Assembly (NCBI RefSeq): GCF_034044715.1 | Contig: NZ_JAXCLW010000007.1 | Location: 124,001-188,000, forward strand | Origin: Dongia_B soli | GTDB lineage: Bacteria; Pseudomonadota; Alphaproteobacteria; Dongiales; Dongiaceae | Length of the DNA stretch: 64,000 nt | Direction: 5' to 3' | Shown here: piece after piece, positions 44,055-51,902 of the stretch | How positions within the stretch are numbered: the first letter of the stretch is position 1 | Layout: each line of letters begins with the position of its first letter | Notes under the pieces: model-generated | The model's input: the letters and a program-made list of their open reading frames with translations, nothing else | Told to the model about the DNA's origin: nothing | Database searches by the model: none | Translations under genes and position numbers: made by a program

Positions 44055-45329
44055 ATGTTTGACGTAAAATGGATTCGCGAAAATCCGACCGCCTTTGACC
44101 AGGGGCGGGCGCGGCGCGGTCTGCCGCCTTTGGCGGAAGAGATCATCGGGCTCGACGCCAAGCGCCGGGCGGCGCAGACCGCCTGGCAGGAGATGCAGGC
44201 GAAGCGTAATGAGCTGTCGAAGCAGATCGGCCAGCTCAAGGCGAAAGGCGGCGATGCCGCCGGCGTGATGGCCGAAGTCGCCGGCCTGAAGGACCGCATG
44301 GGCGAGCTTGAGGCCGAGGAACAGAAACTCGCCGCCGCCCTCGACGATCTTCTCTTGCGCCAGCCCAATCTGCCCGCCGCCGATGTGCCGGATGGCGCCG
44401 ACGAGACCGCGAACCGCATCGATCGCACAGTCGGCGCGCCGCGGAACTTCGCCTTCACCCCGAAACAGCATTTTGAATTGGGCGAGGGGCTGGGCCTGAT
44501 GGATTTCGAGGCTGCGGCGCGTATTTCCGGCGCCCGCTTCGTCGTGCTGAAAGGCGCGCTGGCGCGGCTGGAACGCGCGCTTGCCCAATTCATGCTCGAT
44601 CTCCATAGCGGCGAGTTCGGTTATACCGAAGTCGCGCCGCCCTTCCTGGTGCGTGACAATGCCCTCTATGGCACCGGCCAGTTGCCGAAATTCGAAGAGG
44701 ATCTCTTCGTCACCAAGGAAAGCCTGTGGCTGATCCCGACTTCGGAAGTGCCGCTCACCAATCTCGCCGGCGACAGCATCATCGACGAAGCCAGCTTGCC
44801 CTTGCGCTATACGGCGCTCACCCCCTGTTTCCGCTCCGAGGCCGGTTCCGCCGGGCGGGATACGCGCGGCATGATCCGCCAACATCAATTCCTCAAGGTC
44901 GAGCTCGTCTCGATAGCCGATCCGGACCAGTCCGATGCCGAACACCAGCGCATGACCGCCTGCGCTGAGGAAGTGCTGAAGCGCCTCGAACTGCCTTATC
45001 GGGTCATGACGCTCTCGACCGGCGATATGGGTTTTGCCGCCCAGAAGACCTATGACATCGAGGTCTGGCTGCCGGGGCAGAATGCCTATCGGGAAATCTC
45101 CAGCTGTTCCAATTGCGGTGATTTTCAGGCGCGCCGCATGAAGGCGCGCTGCCGCAAGGCCGGCGAGAAAAATACCCGCTTCGTGCATACTTTGAACGGC
45201 TCGGGCCTTGCCGTGGGCCGCACGCTGGTGGCGGTTCTGGAAAACTACCAGCAGGAAGACGGGTCGATTGCGGTGCCGGATGCCTTGAAACCCTATATGG
45301 GCAAGATCGAGGTCATCCGCCGTGCTTAA
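44055..45329 (+). CDS. serS: Seryl-tRNA synthetase
   Basis: A 424-residue class II aminoacyl-tRNA synthetase. The N-terminal tRNA-binding coiled coil spans about 25-105 (RRAAQTAWQEMQAKRNELSKQI in part). The catalytic core shows motif 2 (T-P-C-F-R-S-E-A-G-S-A-G-R-D-T-R-G-M-I-R-Q-H-Q-F) and motif 3 (N-G-S-G-L-A-V-G-R-T-L-V-A-V-L-E-N-Y-Q). Full length and intact. It has its own promoter and overlaps surE by 8 bases. Confidence 0.97.
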   Translation: MFDVKWIRENPTAFDQGRARRGLPPLAEEIIGLDAKRRAAQTAWQEMQAKRNELSKQIGQLKAKGGDAAGVMAEVAGLKDRMGELEAEEQKLAAALDDLLLRQPNLPAADVPDGADETANRIDRTVGAPRNFAFTPKQHFELGEGLGLMDFEAAARISGARFVVLKGALARLERALAQFMLDLHSGEFGYTEVAPPFLVRDNALYGTGQLPKFEEDLFVTKESLWLIPTSEVPLTNLAGDSIIDEASLPLRYTALTPCFRSEAGSAGRDTRGMIRQHQFLKVELVSIADPDQSDAEHQRMTACAEEVLKRLELPYRVMTLSTGDMGFAAQKTYDIEVWLPGQNAYREISSCSNCGDFQARRMKARCRKAGEKNTRFVHTLNGSGLAVGRTLVAVLENYQQEDGSIAVPDALKPYMGKIEVIRRA

Positions 45330-46173
45330 GGCTCCGCTCAACCTGAAAAAAGCCCGTATCCTGATCAGCAACGATGACGGCATCCACGCACCGGGGCTGA
45401 AGGTGCTGGAGAAGGTCGCGCGCGCGCTCTGCGACGATGTCTGGGTGGTGGCGCCGGAAAGCGACAATAGCGGCGCCTCGCATTCCTTCACCGTGCGCCG
45501 GCCCCTTTCTGTACATCGGCTCGGCCCGCAGCGTTTCGCTGTTGCTGGGACGCCGACCGATTGCGCGCTGGTCGCCATCAATCACCTGATGACCGATCGC
45601 AAGCCCGATCTCGTCTTGTCTGGCGTCAATCGCGGCGCTAATCAGGGTGAGGATGTGATCTATTCCGGCACCGTTGCGGTGGCAATGGAAGCGGCAATGA
45701 TGAATATTCCCGCAATCGCCATGAGCCAAGTTCGCCACGGCAACAATATTCCGTGGCAGACTGCGGAGACGTTCGGTGAGACGGTGGTGCGCCGCCTGAC
45801 CTCGGTTGATTGGCCCGCCGGTGTGCTGATGAATGTGAATTTCCCCTGTGTTGCGCCCGATCAGGTCAAGGGCATCGATGTCGGCGGCCAAGGCCGTCGT
45901 GTCTCGGACCTGCAGGTGGTTGCCGGCAAAGATCCCTTCGACCGCGATGTGCTGTGGATCGGCGATTTCCCGGATGACGAGACTGAAGGGGAAGACACCG
46001 ATCTCGCGATCACCGCCGCCGACAAGATCGCGGTGACGCCGCTGCATTTCGACCTCACGCACCGGGTGACGGCGAAACGGCTGGAAGCGGTGATGGGTCC
46101 GTTGAAAGTGAAAGCTCCAGCAAAGGCGAAAACCCCGGCAAAGGCGAAATCGCCGCGCCGTAAGACGCGATGA
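45322..46173 (+). CDS. surE: 5'/3'-nucleotidase SurE
   Basis: A 283-residue survival protein that dephosphorylates nucleoside monophosphates. The N-terminal motif is R-I-L-I-S-N-D-D-G-I-H-A-P-G with the metal-binding Asp-Asp, then APESDNSGASHS and later VLSGVNRGANQGEDVIYSGTVAVAMEA in part. A GTG at 45322 starts it inside the end of serS, so translation is coupled. The last 25 residues are a Lys/Ala/Pro-rich basic tail not part of the fold. Confidence 0.95.
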   Translation: MLKAPLNLKKARILISNDDGIHAPGLKVLEKVARALCDDVWVVAPESDNSGASHSFTVRRPLSVHRLGPQRFAVAGTPTDCALVAINHLMTDRKPDLVLSGVNRGANQGEDVIYSGTVAVAMEAAMMNIPAIAMSQVRHGNNIPWQTAETFGETVVRRLTSVDWPAGVLMNVNFPCVAPDQVKGIDVGGQGRRVSDLQVVAGKDPFDRDVLWIGDFPDDETEGEDTDLAITAADKIAVTPLHFDLTHRVTAKRLEAVMGPLKVKAPAKAKTPAKAKSPRRKTR

Positions 46174-46197
46174 AGACAAGGTTATGAGTTCGCGCCG

Positions 46198-46863
46198 ATG
46201 AGTCTGGCTGCCCGCAAAATCCGATTGATCATGAATCTGCGCCGAGCCGGGGTGACGGATACCGGCGTGCTGGCGGCGATCGAGCGGATTCCACGCGAAG
46301 CCTTCGTGCTGCCGCATTTCCATGATCAGGCTTACGAAGATCAGGCGCTGCCCATCGCCCAGGGGCAGACCATCAGCCAGCCGCATATCGTCGCCATGAT
46401 GACCGAGGCGCTGCAGCTCAAGAAGACCCATAAGGTGCTGGAGATCGGCACCGGTTCCGGCTATCAGGCAGCGGTGCTGTCCAAACTGGCGCGGCGCGTC
46501 TATACGGTCGAGCGCTTCAAGTCGCTGTTGAAGGAGGCGGAGAGCCGTTTCCATCAATTGCGGCTGCACAATATCACCAGCAAGGTGGGCGACGGTTCTA
46601 AGGGCTGGCCGGAACAAGCGCCGTTCGATCGCATCATCGTCACTGCGGCCGCCGAAGAGATCCCGCAGACACTGGTGGACCAGTTGGCGGTGGGCGGCAT
46701 CATGGTGCTGCCGGTTGGGCCGGATCGCGGCGATCAGGTATTGATCCGCTTGCGTAAGAATGAAGACGGGATCGAATGCGATCATCTGGCCGATGTCCGA
46801 TTCGTGCCTTTGGTCGGTGGCGCCCTGCCGGAAGGCGAAGCGAAGGCGGCATCTGCGCGGTGA
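46198..46863 (+). CDS. pcm: Protein-L-isoaspartate O-methyltransferase
   Basis: A 221-residue repair enzyme that methylates isoaspartyl residues in aged proteins. Canonical motifs: P-R-E-A-F-V at 32-37, Q-A-Y-E-D-Q-A-L-P-I-A-Q-G-Q-T-I-S-Q-P, the SAM loop L-E-I-G-T-G-S-G-Y-Q-A-A and IIVTAAAEEIP. It follows surE by 24 bases, the usual surE-pcm pairing. Unlike the paralogue at 15518 its SAM loop is normal. Confidence 0.95.
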   Translation: MSLAARKIRLIMNLRRAGVTDTGVLAAIERIPREAFVLPHFHDQAYEDQALPIAQGQTISQPHIVAMMTEALQLKKTHKVLEIGTGSGYQAAVLSKLARRVYTVERFKSLLKEAESRFHQLRLHNITSKVGDGSKGWPEQAPFDRIIVTAAAEEIPQTLVDQLAVGGIMVLPVGPDRGDQVLIRLRKNEDGIECDHLADVRFVPLVGGALPEGEAKAASAR

Positions 46864-46894
46864 AAATAGCGCGATGAAAGCGAGGAGAGTTGGC

Positions 46895-48217
46895 ATGACA
46901 TGTCGGCATAAGTTGCTGTTGGCGGCAAGCGGCGTCGCGCTTGCGTTCCTGACTGGCTGTAACCAGTCGGGGCGGCCGCTCAGCGACGGCACGGCCGGAC
47001 CGGCTTTCACAGGCGAAGCGCCGAAACTTGGCGTCGTCGACGGCAGCTCTTATATCGTCGCGCCCGGCGATACCGTCGGCGCGATCGCCGAGCGCACCAA
47101 TACGCCGATCCGCAGTTTGATCGACCTCAATCATCTGGTGCCGCCTTATCGTCTGCAATCGGGCACCCGGCTGCTATTGCAGCCGCGCTCCAGCTATGTC
47201 GTGCGCCAGGGCGACACGATCGAGAAGGTTGCGCAAAGCCAGGGCGTTTCGCAGAGCGCGCTGATCCAGCTCAATAATCTGACGGCTCCCTATACGTTGC
47301 GCGCGGGACAAAACCTGGTCATGCCCAGCGGGGTCGAAGCCAGCAAGGCGCCGACCAGCGTCGCGGTCGGCCAGACCTTCGTGATGCCGCAAGCAACGCC
47401 GGATGGATCGACGGCGCCGACCACCGCGCCCAGCGGCGGGGTCAGCAAGAGCGCTTTGCCGCCGCTCTCTTCGGCGACTGCTTCAACGGCGGCTACTGCG
47501 CCTAAAACACTCTCGGCCCCGGCGGGTTCGGCGCAAGCGCAGACATCGGTGACAGCCACGGCTGCAGCGCCCGCGGCCAAAACCATCCAGACCCAGCCGA
47601 TGGCGGCCGCCTCGCAGCAACCGGCACAGACAGCCGCGAAGACGGCAAAGGCGTCGGATGGCACTCTGGCAGCGCCGCCCGATCCAGTCTTGCCCGATCC
47701 TGATCCCTTCGATGAAGCACCGGCGAAACCGGGGACGACATCCAGTGCCGCCCAAACCGCTGCTACTCAGACCGCTTCGGCGCAGCCGGCGGCGAAGACG
47801 CTGCAACCTGCCGTACCGGCGCCGGCTGCCAATACCGGCAACGGCCAATTCGGCTGGCCGGTGCAAGGCAAGATCATCTCGAAATTCGGCGCGACCTCCG
47901 ATGGGCTGCGCAATGACGGCATCAACATCTCGGCCCCGGCCGGCGCACCGGTCCAGGCCGCGGCCGATGGCGTCGTCGCTTATGCCGGCAACGAATTGCG
48001 CGGTTTCGGCAATATGGTGCTGATCCGCCACGCCAATGGCTGGGTCACGGCCTATGCGCATAACGAGTCGCTAAATGTGAAGAAAGGCGATCAAGTGAGA
48101 CGCGGCCAAGTTATCGCCCGCGTCGGTTCGACCGGCAATGTGCAGTCGCCCCAGCTTCACTTTGAGATCCGCAAAGGCACGTCGGCGGTGGATCCGATGA
48201 AATATCTCGGCAGTTGA
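46895..48217 (+). CDS. nlpD: NlpD-like lipoprotein with two LysM domains and degenerate LytM (M23) domain
   Basis: A 440-residue outer-membrane lipoprotein. The ATG at 46895 follows GAGGAGA by 7 bases and gives a lipobox L-T-G-C (Cys22). Two LysM domains follow (about 50-95 and 100-145, each Y-x-V-x-x-G-D-T), a long Ala/Thr/Pro linker, then a LytM/M23 domain (about 320-440). Three expected zinc-site residues are replaced: the usual H-x-G-x-D reads Asn340-D-G-I-Asn344, and the first His of H-L-H is Gln420. E. coli NlpD has the same kind of loss and works as an activator of an amidase for cell separation. That role is inferred here. It closes the surE-pcm run. Confidence 0.92.
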   Translation: MTCRHKLLLAASGVALAFLTGCNQSGRPLSDGTAGPAFTGEAPKLGVVDGSSYIVAPGDTVGAIAERTNTPIRSLIDLNHLVPPYRLQSGTRLLLQPRSSYVVRQGDTIEKVAQSQGVSQSALIQLNNLTAPYTLRAGQNLVMPSGVEASKAPTSVAVGQTFVMPQATPDGSTAPTTAPSGGVSKSALPPLSSATASTAATAPKTLSAPAGSAQAQTSVTATAAAPAAKTIQTQPMAAASQQPAQTAAKTAKASDGTLAAPPDPVLPDPDPFDEAPAKPGTTSSAAQTAATQTASAQPAAKTLQPAVPAPAANTGNGQFGWPVQGKIISKFGATSDGLRNDGINISAPAGAPVQAAADGVVAYAGNELRGFGNMVLIRHANGWVTAYAHNESLNVKKGDQVRRGQVIARVGSTGNVQSPQLHFEIRKGTSAVDPMKYLGS

Positions 48218-48235
48218 TCGCGGATGCTCGCGGCC

Positions 48236-48580
48236 TTAACGGACGAGAACGAAGCCTGCAAGGCCGATCAGAACGATCACCGCAATCGCCACATAGAGCC
48301 AGAACCAGGTCGAGACGGTCAGCTCGCCGGAAATGGTGCGGCCGCGCTCGTCGAACGACGAGGCAGCGCTGCGATTCTTTTCGGCCCGCTGCGCTTGCAG
48401 CCGCTGCTCTGCGCTTGGCGGATGTCCACCCGCTTCCTCGTCAGTCCCCAAGGGCGCGGCGGCCGGATCGATAAAGGGCACTTTATCCCCGGCTTGTCCG
48501 GCGTCAATATCGTGCCGTAAACGATCTGCTGTGGGAGGCTGCGCTATGCGCCTCGGTGTCTGTGTGTTGCGCTCAGTCAT
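48236..48580 (-). CDS. Hypothetical tail-anchored membrane protein
   Basis: A 114-residue protein of unknown family. The first 85 residues are polar and Pro/Ala/Arg-rich, and one hydrophobic helix closes the C-terminus (W-F-W-L-Y-V-A-I-A-V-I-V-L-I-G-L-A-G-F-V-L). GAGG lies about 7 bases before the ATG. It is encoded tail to tail with nlpD and divergent from the erythromycin-esterase-like gene. A GGAAC-type element (48603-48628) is placed as its promoter. A role in the stress response is only inferred from that element. Confidence 0.65.
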   Translation of the reverse strand: MTERNTQTPRRIAQPPTADRLRHDIDAGQAGDKVPFIDPAAAPLGTDEEAGGHPPSAEQRLQAQRAEKNRSAASSFDERGRTISGELTVSTWFWLYVAIAVIVLIGLAGFVLVR

Positions 48581-48602
48581 GTGACGGCCTCATTTCCCGC
48601 TC

Positions 48603-48628
48603 AACAGCTTCATGAGCGCCCAGGTTCC
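48603..48628 (-). promoter_or_regulatory. EcfG-like (general stress) promoter, minus strand
   Basis: On the minus strand GGAAC (48628-48624) and TGTT (48606-48603) are spaced by 17 bases, close to the alphaproteobacterial EcfG consensus GGAAC-N16/17-CGTT with one mismatch. It lies 23 bases before the start codon of the small membrane protein. Confidence 0.4.
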
Positions 48629-48676
48629 TTATGCCCTGATTGGTCCCATATTGCCCGCCTTGCTGGCGGCATGACT

Positions 48677-48701
48677 GGAACGCTTTTACCAAGATACGGT
48701 T
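48677..48701 (+). promoter_or_regulatory. EcfG-like (general stress) promoter, plus strand
   Basis: GGAAC (48677-48681) and GGTT (48698-48701) are spaced by 16 bases, again one mismatch from GGAAC-N16/17-CGTT. It lies 75 bases before the erythromycin-esterase-like gene. Presence of a second such element facing the other way in the same intergenic region strengthens the call. Confidence 0.45.
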
Positions 48702-48775
48702 ATCGATAGCAGGGGGTGCATTCATCGGTTGAAGGGCGGAAAGCGCTGGTTCAAGCGCGGAAAGGAGCCGACCTC

Positions 48776-50140
48776 ATGAGCGATGTGGAAACCGTCAGTC
48801 GCGCGACCGTAGATCTGCAGGGCCTTGTCGACATCCTGAAGCGATCGGCCGAGCCTTTGCCCAATCCAGCCAAACAGCGGGAATTCGGAGAGTTTTTCGA
48901 CCGCTTCGGCGATGCGCGGGTCGTACTTCTGGGCGAAGCGACCCATGGCAGCCGCGAATTCTACCAAGCGAGAAGCGCGATCACCCGGCGATTGATCGAA
49001 CATCACGGGTTCAACATCGTTGCGGTGGAAGCGGACTGGCCGGATGCTGCGCGCATTGACAATTACGTCCGCCATGCCGCGCCGCGTCCGAACGCGCAGG
49101 AAGCCTTTACCCGCTTTCCGACCTGGATGTGGCGGAACGAAGAGGTGATGGAATTCATCACCTGGCTGCGCGGGCATAACGAAACGCGCTCGCCGGATAA
49201 ACGCGCTGCCTTTCACGGTCTCGATGTTTATAGCCTGGGCACATCGGTCCAGGCGGTGCTTGACTACCTGGATCGCGTGGACCCTGCCGGAGCGGCGCTC
49301 GCGCGCAGCCGCTATGGCTGCCTGACGCCCTGGCATGAGGAGCCGGCCGCTTATGGCCGCGCCGTGCTGTGGGGCGAAGATCAGTCTTGCGAGGACGAGG
49401 CCGCTGCCCAGCTAGCTTCCCTGCTGGAGAACAGGCTCACTTACATGCGTGAGGGTGGCGCGGATTTCTTCGACGCGGCACAGAACGCCCGTATCGTTCG
49501 GGCGGCGGAACAATATTATCGCGTCATGTATCGCGGTTCGCGGGAATCCTGGAATTTGCGCGACCGCCATATGTTCGACACGCTGCAATCGCTTCTTGCC
49601 CATCATGGCGGCGCGCGTGGCGAAAAGATGGGCCAGAAGGCGAAGGCCGTCGTCTGGGCGCATAACTCCCATATCGGCAATGCTGCCGCGACACGGATGG
49701 GCTGGCAGGGCGAATTCAATATCGGCGAGCTATGCCGCACCGCCTATGGCCAGGATGCGGTCCTGATCGGCTTCGGCACCGATCATGGCACGGTCGCGGC
49801 GGCGGATGATTGGAACGGTCCCATGCGGGTGATGAACCTGCGTCCGTCGCGCCAGGACAGTTATGAATATGCTTTCAAACAGACTGGTCGGTCTTGCAGC
49901 CTTACCGACTGGCGGACACCGGAGCGGCGGGAGTTGGCAGCCGCGTTGAGCGAGCCGCGGCTGGAGCGTGCGATCGGTGTCATTTATCGACCCGATACCG
50001 AACGGAGCAGCCACTATTTCGACGCCGTCCTCGCCGAGCAGTTCGATGCCTATGTGTGGTTCGATGAAACGGGGGCCGTGACCCCTCTGGCGGCGGCCCG
50101 GCCGGCGGGCGTGCCCGAAACATATCCGTTCGGCGTTTAG
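48776..50140 (+). CDS. Erythromycin-esterase-family protein
   Basis: A 454-residue protein of the EreA/EreB/succinoglycan-biosynthesis (PF05139) family. The start at 48776 follows AAGGAG by 8 bases. Signature segments are L-L-G-E-A-T-H-G-S-R-E-F-Y near residue 48-60 (catalytic His region), V-A-V-E-A-D-W-P-D near 83-91, and A-K-A-V-V-W-A-H-N-S-H-I-G near 285-297. Most family members in soil bacteria are not macrolide esterases, and the natural substrate is unknown. It is followed 55 bases later by a phosphoribosyltransferase-like gene, a pairing seen widely. A stress role is suggested by the EcfG-like promoter. Confidence 0.9.
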   Translation: MSDVETVSRATVDLQGLVDILKRSAEPLPNPAKQREFGEFFDRFGDARVVLLGEATHGSREFYQARSAITRRLIEHHGFNIVAVEADWPDAARIDNYVRHAAPRPNAQEAFTRFPTWMWRNEEVMEFITWLRGHNETRSPDKRAAFHGLDVYSLGTSVQAVLDYLDRVDPAGAALARSRYGCLTPWHEEPAAYGRAVLWGEDQSCEDEAAAQLASLLENRLTYMREGGADFFDAAQNARIVRAAEQYYRVMYRGSRESWNLRDRHMFDTLQSLLAHHGGARGEKMGQKAKAVVWAHNSHIGNAAATRMGWQGEFNIGELCRTAYGQDAVLIGFGTDHGTVAAADDWNGPMRVMNLRPSRQDSYEYAFKQTGRSCSLTDWRTPERRELAAALSEPRLERAIGVIYRPDTERSSHYFDAVLAEQFDAYVWFDETGAVTPLAAARPAGVPETYPFGV

Positions 50141-50195
50141 CCATGACCATCACAGCGGAAGCGCAGCCTCTTAAGATCGGGTTCCGGCCCTCGCC

Positions 50196-50861
50196 ATGAC
50201 CAGGCCGCCGGCAGCGTTCAGCGACAGGCGTGAAGCCGGCCGGCAGTTGGCCCAGGCATTGAAACCTTTCCGCCTTCAGCAACCTGTCATCCTCGCTTTG
50301 CCGCGCGGCGGTGTTCCCGTTGCTTTCGAAGTCGCGAAAACGCTGCAAGCCGTCCTGGATGTTCTCCTGGTGCGCAAGATCGGTGTGCCCGGTTATGAAG
50401 AACTGGCGCTGGGGGCCATTATCGACGGTGCCTCACCGCAAATGGTCCTGAATGAAGACGTGGTCGAGCTTGTTCGCCCCGAACCGGCCCATCTGGAAGC
50501 CGCCCGCCGGCGCCAGCTCGCCGAGATCGAGCGTCGCCGCCATCTCTATCGCGGCGAGGCGGCGGCGGTCGTCTTGGCCGATCGGACAGTCATCATCATC
50601 GATGACGGCATTGCGACCGGCGCCACGGTCAAGGTGGCGATACGCGGGGTAATGCTGACTGGGCCGCGTCGTCTGATCCTGGCGGTCCCTGTCGCGCCCC
50701 AGGAGATCGTTCAGGCGCTTTCCGCCGAATGCGATGAGGTCGTATGCCTCGCCATGCCGGAACCGTTTTATTCCGTGGGCACGCATTACCACGACTTCTC
50801 GCAGACGACTGACGCGGACGTTGTCGCGCTTCTGGCGGAAGCCCGGAACCTGGCGAATTGA
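50196..50861 (+). CDS. Phosphoribosyltransferase-family protein
   Basis: A 221-residue type I PRTase-fold protein. It opens with F-S-D-R-R-E-A-G-R-Q-L-A, carries ILALPRGGVPVAFEVA, then VRKIGVPGYEELALGAI, and the PRPP-binding loop V-I-I-I-D-D-G-I-A-T-G-A-T near 126-138. Conserved residues for PRPP binding are intact. Proteins of this type often stand next to, or fused with, erythromycin-esterase-like or alpha/beta-hydrolase genes in stress-inducible loci. The acceptor base is unknown. Confidence 0.9.
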   Translation: MTRPPAAFSDRREAGRQLAQALKPFRLQQPVILALPRGGVPVAFEVAKTLQAVLDVLLVRKIGVPGYEELALGAIIDGASPQMVLNEDVVELVRPEPAHLEAARRRQLAEIERRRHLYRGEAAAVVLADRTVIIIDDGIATGATVKVAIRGVMLTGPRRLILAVPVAPQEIVQALSAECDEVVCLAMPEPFYSVGTHYHDFSQTTDADVVALLAEARNLAN

Positions 50862-51085
50862 GGCGGTTTTTTGTGCCGGCCGTGAACCTTGGGCCGGCTT
50901 CGTGGTTGATGGTCGATCAAGAGCTTTAGAGGGCGATGCCACGAGCGCGGCCGGTCCTGGAGGTCTCGAGTTGGAGGTCTCAAGACAATATGCGAAGCGA
51001 CAACACCCAAGGTCCGTTCCGCTTGCCGGGAAAATATCGGCCGCTGGTACTGGATCGCCTTCAATTCACGGAGAGGAGAATAACC

Positions 51086-51514
51086 ATGAACATTCAGGAG
51101 TGCATGAGCAAGGATGTGCAGATTGCCTCGCCGAACCAATCCATCCGCGATGCAGCACAGAAGATGAAAGAGATCGACGCCGGGTTCCTGCCGGTTGGCG
51201 AGAATGACCGGCTAGTGGGCATGATCACAGACCGGGATATCGCGGTGCGCGGCGTCGGCGCGGGGAAAGGACCGGATACCCCCATCCGCGACATCATGAG
51301 CAAAGAGGTCCTCTACTGCTTCGAGGATGAAAGCGTAGAGGACGTTTCGCAGAAAATGGCCAAGCAACAAGTAAGGCGCATGCCGGTGCTTAACCGCGAC
51401 AAGCGTCTGGTCGGGGTTATTTCGCTGGGCGACATCTCGCAGCAGGACCAATCAGGAGGCGCCGAAGCGCTCAGCAGTATCTCGTCTCCTGGTGGTCAAC
51501 ACGTGCAACATTGA
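51086..51514 (+). CDS. CBS-domain-pair protein
   Basis: A 142-residue protein made of two CBS motifs (about 1-60 and 70-128), with V-G-M-I-T-D-R-D-I-A-V-R-G near 45-57 and V-G-V-I-S-L-G-D-I near 112-120. The start at 51086 follows GGAGAGGAGAA; the open frame to 50936 starts in the intergenic region. Such small CBS proteins bind adenine nucleotides and are common general-stress genes. A TGAAC-N16-GGTT element at 50883-50907 might be a weak stress promoter. The DUF3008 gene follows 10 bases later. Confidence 0.9.
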   Translation: MNIQECMSKDVQIASPNQSIRDAAQKMKEIDAGFLPVGENDRLVGMITDRDIAVRGVGAGKGPDTPIRDIMSKEVLYCFEDESVEDVSQKMAKQQVRRMPVLNRDKRLVGVISLGDISQQDQSGGAEALSSISSPGGQHVQH

Positions 51515-51524
51515 GGAGGTAGCT

Positions 51525-51713
51525 ATGCCAGCCAAATCCAAAGCACAGCAAAAGGCCGCAGGCGCGGCCCTGGCCGCCAAGCGCGGCGATATCAAAAAAA
51601 GCGAACTTCGGGGCGCTTCAAAGTCGATGGCCAGCTCAATGAGCGAGAAAGAATTGCACGACATGGCTTCGACCAAACGCAAGGGTAAACCGACTCACAG
51701 CTCCCGCAGCTGA
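51525..51713 (+). CDS. DUF3008 small basic protein
   Basis: A 62-residue Lys/Ala/Ser-rich protein starting MPAKSKAQQKAAGAALAAKR and including A-S-K-S-M-A-S-S-M-S-E-K-E-L and D-M-A-S-T-K-R-K-G-K-P, the DUF3008 pattern. GGAGGT lies 5 bases before the ATG. The family is small, basic and probably binds nucleic acid or is a stress protein, but the function is unknown. It lies 10 bases after the CBS gene and is followed by a strong terminator, so CBS-DUF3008 is one operon. Confidence 0.85.
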   Translation: MPAKSKAQQKAAGAALAAKRGDIKKSELRGASKSMASSMSEKELHDMASTKRKGKPTHSSRS

Positions 51714-51724
51714 CCTCTGATCAA

Positions 51725-51759
51725 GCCCCTCGGTGCTGACCTGCGCCGAGGGGCCCTTT
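51725..51759 (+). terminator. Intrinsic terminator after DUF3008
   Basis: A 12-bp stem (GCCCCTCGGTGC at 51725-51736 with GCGCCGAGGGGC at 51743-51754, one T-G pair) and six-base loop, followed by a short pyrimidine run CCTTTC. Confidence 0.75.
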
Positions 51760-51902
51760 CGCCTATTACGTCTCTATCCGCGATTGCAGTTGGCACGTCC
51801 TTGCGCTAAAACCTGCCGCCCGTTTCCCATCCTTTTCACTCTCAGCGACGCCGTGATCTTCGAGGCCGTGGCCTTTGCCTGAGCGTTTCAGCGGACGAGA
51901 CC

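Noticed and set aside
48776..50140. Macrolide resistance gene
   Set aside because: Family membership alone does not show antibiotic hydrolysis; the gene sits in a chromosomal stress-type context without mobile elements.
51789..51806. sigma-54 promoter (TTGGCACG...TTGC) upstream of the Hsp70-like gene
   Set aside because: The distance between the GG and GC elements is one base short of the required spacing, which sigma-54 promoters do not normally tolerate.
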